A stretch of DNA of 54,134 nt. Source: a virus. The stretch is taken from positions 1-54,134 of IMG/VR virus record IMGVR_UViG_3300027749_003795. The stretch is one strand, 5' to 3'. The notes under the pieces are model-generated. The model saw nothing but the letters and a program-made list of their open reading frames with translations. It was not told the origin of the DNA and ran no database searches. A program made the position numbers and the translations under genes. Positions 17,401 to 26,849 of the stretch are shown here, piece after piece (within the stretch, counting starts at the first letter, position 1; the number at the start of each line of letters is the position of its first letter).

Positions 17401-17854
17401 TGATGTTTATTCTGCAATAGAAAAACTCAGCAAAGACGCTAAATCAAAATTATTACAGCAAGGTGTAGTAGTGCCTATAAAGGGCAAGGATGGTGTTATT
17501 AATGTAGGAAACTACGCAATTAAACGAAAAAAAGATGGGTTTTATTGCATTTTAGACTTTGAAAAAGAAGTAATCCTAGACAGAATTAATCTCCCACAAA
17601 CAGCAGCAGTAATAGCTAATAGACTAGCACTAGGCAAATATATCGATGATGATGTTGTCGATGCTGATACAGGCTACGGATATTCATTGTTCAATGAAGA
17701 ACTACATACTAAATTAGCTGACAAGAATATAAAAACTAAGATGATAGATCGTGCTGATGTTATGTATACCAAAGCAAAAATTGATAGGTATAAGAAGGAA
17801 CAACACATGAAAACCGTAATGAGAAGTTTTAATAAACTTATGCAGTTTAGCTAA
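17381..17854 (+). CDS. Unknown conserved phage protein
   Basis: A 157-aa mainly basic protein with an N-terminal helix (VYSAIEKLSKDAKSKLLQQG), a central beta region around KGKDGVINVGNYAIKRKKDG and a C-terminal basic helix (DRYKKEQHMKTVMRSFNKL). No signal peptide or membrane segment. Position in the operon before a scaffold-like gene suggests a head or core component, but nothing in the sequence proves it. Confidence 0.7.
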   Translation: MKQQLPNDVYSAIEKLSKDAKSKLLQQGVVVPIKGKDGVINVGNYAIKRKKDGFYCILDFEKEVILDRINLPQTAAVIANRLALGKYIDDDVVDADTGYGYSLFNEELHTKLADKNIKTKMIDRADVMYTKAKIDRYKKEQHMKTVMRSFNKLMQFS

Positions 17855-17857
17855 ATA
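17850..17857 (+). promoter_or_regulatory. Late promoter element GCTAAATA
   Basis: Overlaps the stop codon of the 17381 gene; expected start ~17863, ahead of CGGGAT and the ATG at 17885. Confidence 0.5.
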
Positions 17858-17884
17858 ATATTATCAATCTTTCCGGGATTAACT

Positions 17885-19321
17885 ATGAAAACAAGTGATT
17901 TTAACTCTCCGCTGACCAGTACCAAACTAAACGAAAACATGAACAAGATGTTCGGTGTACGAGTTAAGTTAGAAAACTATTCAAGAGAACAGCTAGAAGA
18001 TATGCGTAATAAATTACGTACCCGCGTTTTCCAACAAGAGGGTTCAGCAGGCATCAATGATTTGCTAACCAACGAAACATATCAAAAAGACAAGGCCATG
18101 TTGGACTTGCTAAACACAAGGATTAAAGAAATGCTAGGCGAAGACATCAAAAAACTACGTGACAAAATGGATCAATTAAGTGAGGCCAAGAACAAAGACC
18201 GAACTGGTGACGGCAAGAAAAACTTTGACGATGTTCAAGTTGCCCGCATGACAGCAGGCGGCGTTCCTAAGAAGAAGGCCATTGCTAAGGCAACTAGTGA
18301 TAACTTTAAAGAAGCAATGAGCAAGAAGTGCTGCTGCTCTACCAAGGGTAAAGAAAAGTGTCCAGTGCATGGTATGAAAGAAGCGCAGGGAGACGATGCA
18401 AAAGCTCGTGTTGCTCAACAGCAGGCAGATCGGGATGATCCAATGAGTCCTTCTTATAAAGACAAGAAAGAAAAATCCAGTGGTGTTACCCGAGTTAAAG
18501 GTACAAGCTATGGTAATCAAGCTCAAGAGAAAGAGAAAGACAAAGATCTTGAAGAAGGCAAATCATGTTCAAAAGGTCATACTAAAATGACCAAAGGATG
18601 TAAAGAGTGTGCTGGTATGTACGAAGCCAAGCAATCTAAGCCTGATAAAAATAACAACAACATCCCTGACTCTGCAGAAGATGGTAAAGGTCCACACGAT
18701 ACAAAGAAGAAAGGTGCAGCACCTAAGAAAGGTGTAAATCCTTTTGCTAAAAAAGATGAGAAAAAGAAAGTTAAAGAGTCTTTTAACCAATTCAAACATA
18801 ATGTTCAATTTGTTAATGAAAGTTTAGGCTATCTATTGCAAGAAGACGAAGAAGGTAAAGCTAAGGCTATTACCGCAGCAGGTGATATGGTTAATGACTT
18901 TACCAGTTGGATGCAACGTGTTGGTCAATATCAAACTAAGACAATGATTGAATTAGCAGATGCTATCAAAGCAGACTTTGGAGCACAAGAAGCAGAAGCA
19001 TTCAAGGCCGCAGTTGGACCAGCATTGAGTTCTACACTTGAGACACTAACTCAACAACGTGAAGCAGTCAGTGGAGCGGTTGCAACATTAGCAGGTGAAG
19101 CTACAGCAGAAGTTAGTATGGGTATGGAACCAGAAATGCCTCCAGAACCAGGAATGGATATGAGCGCACCCGACGAGATGAATCCAGCACCAGCCGGTGA
19201 TGAATTTGGTGCGGCAGATGCAGCAGCAGGTATGGGGACAACAGGTCGTGAAATGCGTGAAAGCAGGTTTGCTCGCAAACTAGCCGAATCACATAACATC
19301 ATGTCCTCATTGGCAAAGTAA
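17885..19321 (+). CDS. Prohead-core/scaffold-like protein
   Basis: A 478-aa highly charged protein. The N-terminal ~100 residues (MKTSDFNSPLTSTKLNENMN, FGVRVKLENYSREQLEDMRNK, YQKDKAMLDLLNTRIKEM) match a family conserved in T4-like cyanophages and pelagiphages. The middle (~95-300) is Lys-rich low complexity with two Cys clusters, KKCCCSTKGKEKCPVHG and CSKGHTKMTKGCKEC, which could bind zinc. The C-terminal part is helical and Ala/Glu/Met-rich. Composition suits an internal core, scaffold or packaged protein. Own late promoter and ribosome-binding site. Function is inferred only from composition and neighbours. Confidence 0.7.
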   Translation: MKTSDFNSPLTSTKLNENMNKMFGVRVKLENYSREQLEDMRNKLRTRVFQQEGSAGINDLLTNETYQKDKAMLDLLNTRIKEMLGEDIKKLRDKMDQLSEAKNKDRTGDGKKNFDDVQVARMTAGGVPKKKAIAKATSDNFKEAMSKKCCCSTKGKEKCPVHGMKEAQGDDAKARVAQQQADRDDPMSPSYKDKKEKSSGVTRVKGTSYGNQAQEKEKDKDLEEGKSCSKGHTKMTKGCKECAGMYEAKQSKPDKNNNNIPDSAEDGKGPHDTKKKGAAPKKGVNPFAKKDEKKKVKESFNQFKHNVQFVNESLGYLLQEDEEGKAKAITAAGDMVNDFTSWMQRVGQYQTKTMIELADAIKADFGAQEAEAFKAAVGPALSSTLETLTQQREAVSGAVATLAGEATAEVSMGMEPEMPPEPGMDMSAPDEMNPAPAGDEFGAADAAAGMGTTGREMRESRFARKLAESHNIMSSLAK

Positions 19322-19678
19322 ATGAAATTATTTGAAGTAGATCTTGGATCCGCAAGCGACGTTCTGAGGATTCTACAAAGTAATGCCAATAAACCAGGGT
19401 CTGCGAGAACGGGTAAGTCTTTAACTGTTCCTTTTTCTACAATGATTAATCTGTTAGATCAATTCGATTTAGGTATTAGCACCATAGATGGAATACGTAA
19501 ATGGGTCGAAACAGTTCCCGGCGCTAAAGCAGTTATTGACAGTGTGTTGGATGACGGATCTGTAATAGTTAAAACCACAGCAAAAAATCCTAATAAAGAT
19601 AAAGCTCAATCAACAAGTGGTCCTAGCCCTGCAATTGACACCATGGCATCTAAGAATGCCAAAACTATAACCAAATAA
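19322..19678 (+). CDS. Unknown phage protein after the scaffold-like gene
   Basis: A 118-aa protein starting directly after the previous stop (MKLFEVDLGSASDVLRILQS). It has a short ordered N-terminal half with LLDQFDLGISTIDGIRKWVE and a Ser/Thr/Lys-rich disordered tail. Probably co-translated with the scaffold-like gene, hence perhaps a virion or assembly protein. It ends 7 nt from a convergent gene. Confidence 0.7.
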   Translation: MKLFEVDLGSASDVLRILQSNANKPGSARTGKSLTVPFSTMINLLDQFDLGISTIDGIRKWVETVPGAKAVIDSVLDDGSVIVKTTAKNPNKDKAQSTSGPSPAIDTMASKNAKTITK

Positions 19679-19684
19679 TTTTTA

Positions 19685-20314
19685 TTATAGGAAATCTCTA
19701 CCAGGTTTTCTGGTGCCTTGCCAATGTTGGTTATTTTTTCCTAAATGTTTACATATTACATTTTCTAACATAACTATATTTTGTTCTCTAATCTCATGAG
19801 TATTTCCCCAGCATATTATAAATCTATCATCACACATACTACAATCATTAGAATTGGTATAATAATTTTTTACCTTATATAATTGAAAAAATCCCCATGG
19901 CCAATTATTTTTGGTCTGATCATCTGTCTGATCATTATTAAAATTTTCTTTGGTATAAAAATAATGTCTGTATCCTGCACCGTATAATTTATTTGGATCT
20001 AACTTACTGGTATCAATAGAAAAATCTGAACAAAGTGCAATATCTGAATCAATATTTAAATACCATTCATCTGGATATTCCTTGAATGCTAACTCTTGTG
20101 CCATTTTTAAAGCACCGCCTTTGTCAAATGCTGCACCATTATTATTAAAATTCCAAAATAATACTGTATGATTATCAGTTTTAGGAATTTGATCTATAGT
20201 TGCTTGATCATTAGGATTAGTGACCCAATACCAATGTTTAAAATGTCTTTCATTTGACTCTAGTATAACTGGTATTAAATCGTGATAATTAGTTGAAACG
20301 GTAATTGCTATCAT
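19685..20314 (-). CDS. Minus-strand GT-A glycosyltransferase-like protein
   Basis: A 209-aa protein with a GT-A fold pattern: N-terminal MIAITVSTNYHDLIPVILES strand-helix, a GGALKMAQELAFKEY helix and the DxD-type metal site in WYLNIDSDIALCSDF, then an acceptor region with a C-x-x-C (CSMCDDRF) and WGNTHEIREQN. It is more AT-rich than its neighbours and points the other way, which suggests a separately acquired cargo gene. A late element (AATAAATA) ends 6 nt before its ATG and there is no Shine-Dalgarno sequence. Likely modifies a phage or host glycan; donor and acceptor unknown. Confidence 0.75.
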   Translation of the reverse strand: MIAITVSTNYHDLIPVILESNERHFKHWYWVTNPNDQATIDQIPKTDNHTVLFWNFNNNGAAFDKGGALKMAQELAFKEYPDEWYLNIDSDIALCSDFSIDTSKLDPNKLYGAGYRHYFYTKENFNNDQTDDQTKNNWPWGFFQLYKVKNYYTNSNDCSMCDDRFIICWGNTHEIREQNIVMLENVICKHLGKNNQHWQGTRKPGRDFL

Positions 20315-20319
20315 AAAAT

Positions 20320-20327
20320 TATTTATT
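20320..20327 (-). promoter_or_regulatory. Minus-strand late promoter element AATAAATA
   Basis: Read leftward, the predicted start coincides with the ATG of the glycosyltransferase at 20314. Confidence 0.5.
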
Positions 20328-20337
20328 TTTCTAAAAC

Positions 20338-20366
20338 TTGACTATACCTAAACATGATATTATAAT
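20338..20366 (+). promoter_or_regulatory. sigma70-type promoter TTGACT-N17-TATAAT
   Basis: Expected start ~20373, about 3 nt ahead of the ATG at 20376; no Shine-Dalgarno sequence, so leaderless translation is likely. Confidence 0.75.
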
Positions 20367-20375
20367 TAATACTAT

Positions 20376-21077
20376 ATGACAACAACTTACAATCCACCTC
20401 CCTTTGTTGAAAGATTTCAATATAAAAATTGTGTACAGATCAATGACCCAATAACTCGAAAAAGAGTTTATCGAACACCCGATGGTGAAAAGTTACCTAG
20501 TGTAACCACTATCTTAGGTGCTACTAAAGATCAAACTCATCTTAATGCATGGCGTAATCGTATCGGGCATGATAAAGCACAACAAATTACTACAGAGGCT
20601 GCTGGGGTAGGAACTGCTATGCATGCCAATTTAGAACGTTTCTTAATTGGAGAACAACGTCAACCTGGTAGTAATCCTGTACATGTACAGGCTAACAAAA
20701 TGGCCGACATCATTATTGAAAACGGTCTTAGTAAAATGAGTGAAGTTTGGGCCATGGAACAAAGTCTTTACTTTCCCGGCCTATATAGTGGTACTACCGA
20801 CTTGATTGGTGTTTATCAAGGTAATCCGTGTATTGCTGACCACAAACAAACCAACAAGCCTAAGAAAGCAGAATGGGTAGACGACTATTACATTCAACTT
20901 ATGGCCTATATATTAGCACATAATGAAGTTTACGGTACTGACATTAGAGAAGGACATATTTTCATGTGTAGTAGAGATTTACAATATCAACAATTTACAC
21001 TAGAACCTAAAGATTTTAACAAGTGGCAAGACGCTTGGTTAAACAAAGTTGAAGAATACTACGCCCTAACTAAGTAG
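20376..21077 (+). CDS. PD-(D/E)XK exonuclease (Cas4/RecB-like)
   Basis: A 233-aa nuclease-like protein. PSVTTILGATKD and GTAMHANLERFL are the N-terminal helices with the conserved His/Glu; YSGTTDLIGVYQGNPCIADHKQT carries the GxxD...(D/E)xK catalytic core (D in TTDLIG, D-H-K in ADHKQ), and YYIQLMAYILA is the conserved QxxxY-type helix. The family (PDDEXK_1/Cas4-like) is common in T4-like marine phages and processes DNA ends in recombination, repair or host DNA breakdown. Its strong sigma70 promoter suggests early expression. Confidence 0.8.
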   Translation: MTTTYNPPPFVERFQYKNCVQINDPITRKRVYRTPDGEKLPSVTTILGATKDQTHLNAWRNRIGHDKAQQITTEAAGVGTAMHANLERFLIGEQRQPGSNPVHVQANKMADIIIENGLSKMSEVWAMEQSLYFPGLYSGTTDLIGVYQGNPCIADHKQTNKPKKAEWVDDYYIQLMAYILAHNEVYGTDIREGHIFMCSRDLQYQQFTLEPKDFNKWQDAWLNKVEEYYALTK

Positions 21078-21086
21078 CCCTTTCAT

Positions 21087-21094
21087 GATAAATA
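21087..21094 (+). promoter_or_regulatory. Late promoter element GATAAATA
   Basis: Expected start ~21100, ahead of GAGGGAT and the ATG at 21117. Confidence 0.55.
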
Positions 21095-21116
21095 TCCCAT
21101 AGCGAGGGATATTATT

Positions 21117-22799
21117 ATGGCTGTGGTTGAGATCTCAAAAATTCAAGTCCGAAGAGGACAAGAAAATCAAACTGGTATACCAGCATTAGCTGGTGGAGAA
21201 TTTGGTTGGGCGGCTGATACTGAGCATTTATACATCGGCTTAAGAAGAGACGACGGCGGTGCTAGAGATGCCAATGTTAGAATTCTAACTGAAAATGATT
21301 TGATAGTATCAAATCTTTTTGATTCATCTATTGCAGCTAATTATACCTATCGTAATGATACAGATCCTCCTATTACTGCTCATCCAGTCACAGGTATTGC
21401 ATATGTAAGAGACATTAATAGAAAAATAGATGATTTTGTTAGTATTAGGGATTTTGGTGTAATTGGGCAGGGCGGTGCTATTATTGAATCAGAATTAATT
21501 CAGGCTGCTATTGATCATTTATTTCTTGATCCATTAAAAAATACTACGTACTTTGGAACATATACTGCCAAGGTATTATATTTTCCAGCAGGTGTTTACA
21601 ACATAGATCAACCTATACTTGTTCCAGCTTATACAACAATAGTTGGTGACGGAATTGGTAAGACTATTATTAATTTAAAAGGTACAAATAGTTCTGCTAT
21701 TCAAACAATAGATGCGGATACAAATAATATCTATACAAACAGGGTAACATTTGATACAGGCAATATGTCCTCGGGTCCAGCACAGCCGAATTATCTTCAT
21801 GTACAAAGTTTAACTATACGATATTCTCCAGATATTGGTGTGGCTAATTGTTTGCCGTTAGTAAGTTTAGACTGTTCTGAAAATGCTACGTTTAGAGATG
21901 TTAAATTTGCAGGCAATCATTATATAGGTGATAATATAGATCCAGGACATAGTGGTATTACTATTAGGGGATATGCCGGTGCTGAAAATTTAACAGTATC
22001 TTCTAATAATACATTGATTGATAATTGTGAATTTGATGGATTTTATCATTGTGTTATATCAAATTTTGATATTATAAATCCTGTTATACAAAATTCTCAA
22101 TTTTATAACTCTGTGAGAGGAATTTCATTTAACTCTGAAATAGACGAAGAAGCAACAACTGGTCCCCGTGGTGCTCGCATTTTAAATAATAGATTTGTAA
22201 AAATTAATCAACAGGCTATATACGTTGGAGATAGTGCTAACGGTTATACTACTGATAATGTTATTATGAATAATCGTTATTATAATGTAGGTAATCTTAA
22301 CTATGGTAGAACTAGTACAACCGGTACTTCTGTAATTACATTAGGTAACGGTGACGTAAGCATGAACGATTGGTTTGATAGACAAGAATACCAAGATACA
22401 AATTTTGGAAATATTGATGTTAATTATGTACCATTTATTGCTGGTCCTGCTGTTATTAATGATTTATCAGTTAAAACTTTTTCTATATATGCAGGAGCAA
22501 CTGTTATACTTAGATTACCTATAACTGGATCATCACAAAATTTAACTGTTAATTATAAGTTAACTAAAGGTAGTCCGGGCGCATATACCATTGATAGAAT
22601 TGGAAAACTTAATATATATCTACAGCCAGGCGATACTCCAAATGATACCAATATTTTAGATGAATATACTTACATCTTTGGGGAAGGTGACATTAAATGG
22701 AATTTAGCTGTTGCTGGTTCACGTAGTTATTATGAACTAAGTTTATTAACTTTACTTAACGAACTTACACTAGAATTTCAAACTAACCTAATGATCTAA
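21117..22799 (+). CDS. Beta-helix tailspike/fibre (pectate-lyase-like)
   Basis: A 560-aa virion protein. The N-terminus (ISKIQVRRGQENQTGIPALA, GEFGWAADTEHLYIG) is the attachment domain typical of phage tail proteins. From ~residue 100, DFGVIGQGGAIIESELIQAAID followed by VLYFPAGVYNIDQPILVPAYT is the start of a right-handed parallel beta-helix of the Pectate_lyase_3 type, with later turns such as NTLIDNCEFDGFYHCVISNF. Such spikes bind or cleave surface polysaccharide. Residues ~440-560 form a C-terminal beta domain. Depolymerase activity is plausible but catalytic residues cannot be assigned by eye. Confidence 0.85.
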   Translation: MAVVEISKIQVRRGQENQTGIPALAGGEFGWAADTEHLYIGLRRDDGGARDANVRILTENDLIVSNLFDSSIAANYTYRNDTDPPITAHPVTGIAYVRDINRKIDDFVSIRDFGVIGQGGAIIESELIQAAIDHLFLDPLKNTTYFGTYTAKVLYFPAGVYNIDQPILVPAYTTIVGDGIGKTIINLKGTNSSAIQTIDADTNNIYTNRVTFDTGNMSSGPAQPNYLHVQSLTIRYSPDIGVANCLPLVSLDCSENATFRDVKFAGNHYIGDNIDPGHSGITIRGYAGAENLTVSSNNTLIDNCEFDGFYHCVISNFDIINPVIQNSQFYNSVRGISFNSEIDEEATTGPRGARILNNRFVKINQQAIYVGDSANGYTTDNVIMNNRYYNVGNLNYGRTSTTGTSVITLGNGDVSMNDWFDRQEYQDTNFGNIDVNYVPFIAGPAVINDLSVKTFSIYAGATVILRLPITGSSQNLTVNYKLTKGSPGAYTIDRIGKLNIYLQPGDTPNDTNILDEYTYIFGEGDIKWNLAVAGSRSYYELSLLTLLNELTLEFQTNLMI

Positions 22800-22802
22800 A
22801 AT

Positions 22803-23237
22803 ATGTTTAACCAACCTGTTGATGCAAGACTAACAGAATGGATTGAACATAGGCGAGACTTAGACCATAGCAGTGAGCCCTTACAAGCAGTTTGGGATTT
22901 TTGGCAAGCCGCACCGTTCGTTCCACACAATAGAAATATTGATCCTTATCATCAAAAAAGCTGGCCAACCCCTTGGGAAATTATTGAAACAAATAGGTAT
23001 GATGATTTTACCAAGGCACTAATGATCAGTTGGACATTGAAATTGACAAAAAAATATCAAAATAGTAAGATAGAACTTAAAACACTCGTTGACTCTAATC
23101 GTACAAAAGAGTATAATGTAGTATGTGTAGATGATGTTTGGGTGTTAAACTATAATGATAACGGGCCTGTTTCCGTTGAAGAATTAACCAATGGATTTAA
23201 ACTTGAAAATCTAATTGAAATTGCAGGGCCCAGGTAA
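22803..23237 (+). CDS. Conserved phage protein of unknown function
   Basis: A 144-aa protein (WIEHRRDLDHSSEPLQAVWD, FVPHNRNIDPYHQKSWPTPW, EIIETNRYDDFTKALMISWTL). The HQKSWPTPWEII-like core occurs in hypothetical proteins of T4-like marine phages near tail genes. It follows the tailspike by 3 nt and is probably co-translated, so an attachment or assembly role for the spike is possible. No motif supports a specific function. Confidence 0.75.
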   Translation: MFNQPVDARLTEWIEHRRDLDHSSEPLQAVWDFWQAAPFVPHNRNIDPYHQKSWPTPWEIIETNRYDDFTKALMISWTLKLTKKYQNSKIELKTLVDSNRTKEYNVVCVDDVWVLNYNDNGPVSVEELTNGFKLENLIEIAGPR

Positions 23238-23240
23238 ATA
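23233..23240 (+). promoter_or_regulatory. Late-type element GGTAAATA before nrdA
   Basis: Expected start ~23246, ahead of AAAAGG and the nrdA ATG. A late signal on a nucleotide-metabolism gene is unusual; it may be fortuitous. Confidence 0.3.
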
Positions 23241-23267
23241 TCACCTAAGACATAAAAAGGTATAAGA

Positions 23268-25592
23268 ATGATAACAGTAGTAAAGCGTAATGGTAGCCGT
23301 GTATCCATGGACATAGAAAAGATTCAAAGACAAGTAGCATATTCTTGTAAAGGTATCGACGGAGTTAGTCCTAGCATGATTGAAATTAAAGCTCAGATAG
23401 AACTACATGACGGCATGACTACTAAAACCATAGATGAATTATTACTCAAGGCCATGGTGGACTTGGTTGACGAAACAGAAAATCCAGAAATTAATAATGT
23501 AAACTATCAATATGTAGCAGGCAAACAACGTGTTAGTATGTTACGTAAAGAAGTTTATGGACAATATGGTCCTCCTTCTTTATATGACATTGTAAAGAAA
23601 AATGTTGAGTTGGGTATGTATACTAGTGAACTATTAGATTGGTATTCTAAAGAAGAATGGGATATTATTGATCTGTTTATTGATCATGATAAAGACGAAA
23701 CATACACCTATGCCGCCATAGCGCAGTTATGTGAAAAATATCTAGTACAAAATCGTGCCACTGGACAGATATTTGAGACTCCTCAGGTACGTTATGCTGT
23801 TGCCTCTGCTACAGCATTCCACAATGAGCCAAAAGAATCAAGATTAAAATATGTTAAAGAATATTACGAATGTGCTAGTGCAGGCCATTTCACTCTTGCT
23901 ACTCCTGTTCTTGCCGGACTTGGCACAACTACCAAACAGTTTTCAAGTTGTGTGCTTATCAGCAGTGATGATACTTTGGACAGTATCTTTGCTAGTGGTG
24001 AAATGATGGCCAAGTATGCTAGTAAACGTGCTGGCATTGGATTAGAGATTGGACGCATTCGCCCATTAGGTGCTCCTATTCGTAATGGTGAAATCAAACA
24101 TACAGGTATGATACCTTTCTTAAAGAAATGGTTTGCGGATCTGCGTAGTTGTAGCCAAGGTGGTATTCGTAATGCAAGTTGTACAGTAACATTTCCTGTC
24201 TGGCATTATCAATTTGAAGACCTTATTGTATTAAAAAATAATCAAGGTACAGACGAAACCCGTGTACGTCAAATGGATTACAGCGTGGTAGTTAACAAGA
24301 TGTTTTGGAATCGTTATAAAAATGGACAAATGATGACATTGTTTGATCCACATGATGTTCCGGACCTTTACGAAGCATACTATCGCAACAGCGAAGAATT
24401 TGAAAAACTATACTTAAATTATGAAAAGCATCCGACAATTAAAAAGAAAAGCATATCGGCAGATGAAATATTCAAAAATGGTATACTTAAAGAACGTACT
24501 GATACTGGGCGCATCTACCTTGTCAACATTGACAACGTTATCAACCAGGGCCCGTTTGATACACAGCTTGACCCAATATATCAATCAAATCTATGCCAAG
24601 AAATACTTTTACCCACAAAGCCTTTCCAAAGAATTGAAGATCCAGAGGGACGCATTGCTCTTTGTACTCTTGGGTCCATAAATTGGGGTGCTTTCCGTAA
24701 CCCACAAGAGATGCGTAAAGCGTGTCGTGTATTAGTTCGTAGTCTAAGTAACTTGTTACAATATCAAGACTTCCTAAGCATACAAAGTAAATTAGCCAAT
24801 GAAGATTTTGAACCTCTCGGTGTTGGCATTACAAACTTGGCCTACTGGCATGCACGTAAAAGTTTTAAATATGGTGAAGCAGATGCACTGGCAGAAGTTA
24901 AACGCTGGATGGAACACCAAGCATATTACCTTACCGAAGCAAGTGTGGAACTGGCCCAAGAGCGTGGCCCATGTAAGCGTAGCGAACATACTTACTACGG
25001 TAAGGGAATATTTCCTTGGGAACGTAGAGCCAACGGTGTCAATGAACTTACAGATTTTACACCTAGTATAGATTGGGAACCATTGCGTGAACGTATGAAA
25101 AAATACGGAATACGTAATGCTACACTTATGGCAGTTGCTCCCGTTGAGTCTAGTAGTGTTGTATTAAATTCTACAAACGGTATTGAAATGCCCATGGAAC
25201 TGATCAGTGTTAAAGAAAGTAAAGCAGGATCATTTACACAAGTTGTTCCAGAATATCGACGCTTAAAGAATCGATATCAACTAATGTGGGAACAAACCGA
25301 CTGTGTTGATTACTTAAAAACATCAGCGGTACTAGCAGCATACATTGATCAAAGTCTAAGTACTAATACATTCTATAGTCCAAGACATTTTAAAGATGGC
25401 AAAGTCCCGGGCACTCTAATTGCTAAGAATTTAATGTTGGCCTACAAATGGGGAATCAAAACTTTGTATTATAGCCTAATAGACAAAGTGGGTAGTAAGA
25501 ATATATTAATGACACAGAGTGATAGATTAGTAGCATTAGAACCTGTTACCATATACAGTGATGAAGAAGATTGTGAGGCCTGCAAATTATGA
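23268..25592 (+). CDS. nrdA: Class Ia ribonucleotide reductase, large subunit
   Basis: A 774-aa NrdA. It has an N-terminal ATP-cone (VVKRNGSRVSMDIEKIQRQV), the active-site cysteines FSSCVLI and IALCTLGSIN, the NLCQE loop (Asn-Cys-Glu radical residues), the paired tyrosines of the radical path in KTLYYSL, and the C-terminal CEACKL pair that passes electrons from glutaredoxin or thioredoxin. All key residues are present. With NrdB it reduces ribonucleoside diphosphates to supply dNTPs for phage replication. It is followed by small ORFs, nrdB and a glutaredoxin in one operon. A full ATP-cone implies normal dATP control. Confidence 0.95.
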   Translation: MITVVKRNGSRVSMDIEKIQRQVAYSCKGIDGVSPSMIEIKAQIELHDGMTTKTIDELLLKAMVDLVDETENPEINNVNYQYVAGKQRVSMLRKEVYGQYGPPSLYDIVKKNVELGMYTSELLDWYSKEEWDIIDLFIDHDKDETYTYAAIAQLCEKYLVQNRATGQIFETPQVRYAVASATAFHNEPKESRLKYVKEYYECASAGHFTLATPVLAGLGTTTKQFSSCVLISSDDTLDSIFASGEMMAKYASKRAGIGLEIGRIRPLGAPIRNGEIKHTGMIPFLKKWFADLRSCSQGGIRNASCTVTFPVWHYQFEDLIVLKNNQGTDETRVRQMDYSVVVNKMFWNRYKNGQMMTLFDPHDVPDLYEAYYRNSEEFEKLYLNYEKHPTIKKKSISADEIFKNGILKERTDTGRIYLVNIDNVINQGPFDTQLDPIYQSNLCQEILLPTKPFQRIEDPEGRIALCTLGSINWGAFRNPQEMRKACRVLVRSLSNLLQYQDFLSIQSKLANEDFEPLGVGITNLAYWHARKSFKYGEADALAEVKRWMEHQAYYLTEASVELAQERGPCKRSEHTYYGKGIFPWERRANGVNELTDFTPSIDWEPLRERMKKYGIRNATLMAVAPVESSSVVLNSTNGIEMPMELISVKESKAGSFTQVVPEYRRLKNRYQLMWEQTDCVDYLKTSAVLAAYIDQSLSTNTFYSPRHFKDGKVPGTLIAKNLMLAYKWGIKTLYYSLIDKVGSKNILMTQSDRLVALEPVTIYSDEEDCEACKL

Positions 25593-25744
25593 AACAACAG
25601 AGTAACAAGAAAAAAATTGCTGATCAAAAAAAAATGATTAAAGAGGCTAATGAGAGACATGATCGTGAGTTTGGAGCAAATCCTATAATTGTTAAATATG
25701 CCACGCATGTAAAAGGTAGAAAAGATATTTCAAATAAAAGATAA
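25589..25744 (+). CDS. 51-aa basic protein between nrdA and nrdB
   Basis: The ATG overlaps the nrdA stop (ATGA) and the frame ends 5 nt before nrdB, a layout typical of a genuinely translated small gene. The peptide is Lys-rich (KQQSNKKKIADQKKMIKEAN) with ANPIIVKYATHVKGRKD near the end. Function unknown; it might only serve to couple translation to nrdB. Confidence 0.65.
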   Translation: MKQQSNKKKIADQKKMIKEANERHDREFGANPIIVKYATHVKGRKDISNKR

Positions 25745-25748
25745 TAAT

Positions 25749-26849
25749 ATGTCAAAAGAACAATACAATTTAAGCAAACAAACAAACTATCTCAAACGTA
25801 AAATGTTTTTGGATCCAGCGGGTCCAGTTACAGTACAGCGTTTTGAAGAAGTTAAATATCAAAAATTACAAAAGTACGAAGAGCTCGCCCGCGGATTCTT
25901 TTGGGTGCCTGAAGAGATTAGTCTCACCAAAGACAAAATGGATCACAAAGATGCCAGTGATGCTGTTAAACATATCTTCACTAGTAATCTATTAAGACAA
26001 ACTGCATTGGATAGTATTCAAGGTCGAGCACCATTTCAAATCTTTGGACCAGTATCTAGTTTGCCTGAACTCGAAGCACTTGCATTGACATGGAGTTTTT
26101 TCGAAACCAGCATACACAGCAAATCATACAGCCACATTATTAGAAACATCTATAGTGTGCCCAAGGATGAATTCAACAAGATCCACGACACTAAGGAAAT
26201 TGTTGAAATGGCTGCTAACATAGGACGCCATTATGAAAACCTACACTTACTTAACTGCCGTAAAGAAATGGGTGAAGAAATTGATCTCCACACTCACAAG
26301 CGGGCAATTTGGTTGGCATTACATGCAAGCTATGCACTCGAGGCATTCCGCTTCATGGTATCATTCGCAACATCGTTGGCAATGGTCGAAAACAAAATCT
26401 ACATCGGCAACGGAAACATCATTAGTCTCATCCTCCAAGACGAACTCCTCCATGCAGAATGGACCGCTTGGTTGATCAACAATGTAGTCAAGGATGACGA
26501 GGACTTTGTTGCACTTGAAGAAGAATGTGCAGAAGAAGTATACGCAATGTATATGGAAGTTATTGCTGAAGAAAAGGCTTGGGCAGATTACTTGTTCAAG
26601 AAAGGACCAGTCATTGGTCTCAATGCTACTATTCTAAAAGACTTTGTAGACTATACAGCATTTACACGTTTAAAAGACATTGGTATTAAGTATGCTGAAG
26701 AGCATCCACGTAGCAGTCCTATTCCATGGTTTAACAAACATGTTAACATTGGTAAGAAGCAAAGTGCATTACAGGAAACTGAAAGTACAAATTATGTAAT
26801 TGGGGTAATGTCAGATAGTGTTACCTATGATGACCTACCGGATCTATAA
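25749..26849 (+). CDS. nrdB: Class Ia ribonucleotide reductase, small subunit
   Basis: A 366-aa NrdB with di-iron ligands in place: the Glu of WSFFETSIHSKSYSHIIRNI with its downstream His and radical Tyr (in HSKSYSH, matching Tyr122 of E. coli), the Glu of ALEAFRF and the Glu/His of LQDELLHAEW. The C-terminal tail (SVTYDDLPDL) is the acidic, Asp/Leu-rich peptide that docks to NrdA. It generates the tyrosyl radical for NrdA. Length is normal. It is co-transcribed with nrdA and the downstream glutaredoxin. Confidence 0.95.
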   Translation: MSKEQYNLSKQTNYLKRKMFLDPAGPVTVQRFEEVKYQKLQKYEELARGFFWVPEEISLTKDKMDHKDASDAVKHIFTSNLLRQTALDSIQGRAPFQIFGPVSSLPELEALALTWSFFETSIHSKSYSHIIRNIYSVPKDEFNKIHDTKEIVEMAANIGRHYENLHLLNCRKEMGEEIDLHTHKRAIWLALHASYALEAFRFMVSFATSLAMVENKIYIGNGNIISLILQDELLHAEWTAWLINNVVKDDEDFVALEEECAEEVYAMYMEVIAEEKAWADYLFKKGPVIGLNATILKDFVDYTAFTRLKDIGIKYAEEHPRSSPIPWFNKHVNIGKKQSALQETESTNYVIGVMSDSVTYDDLPDL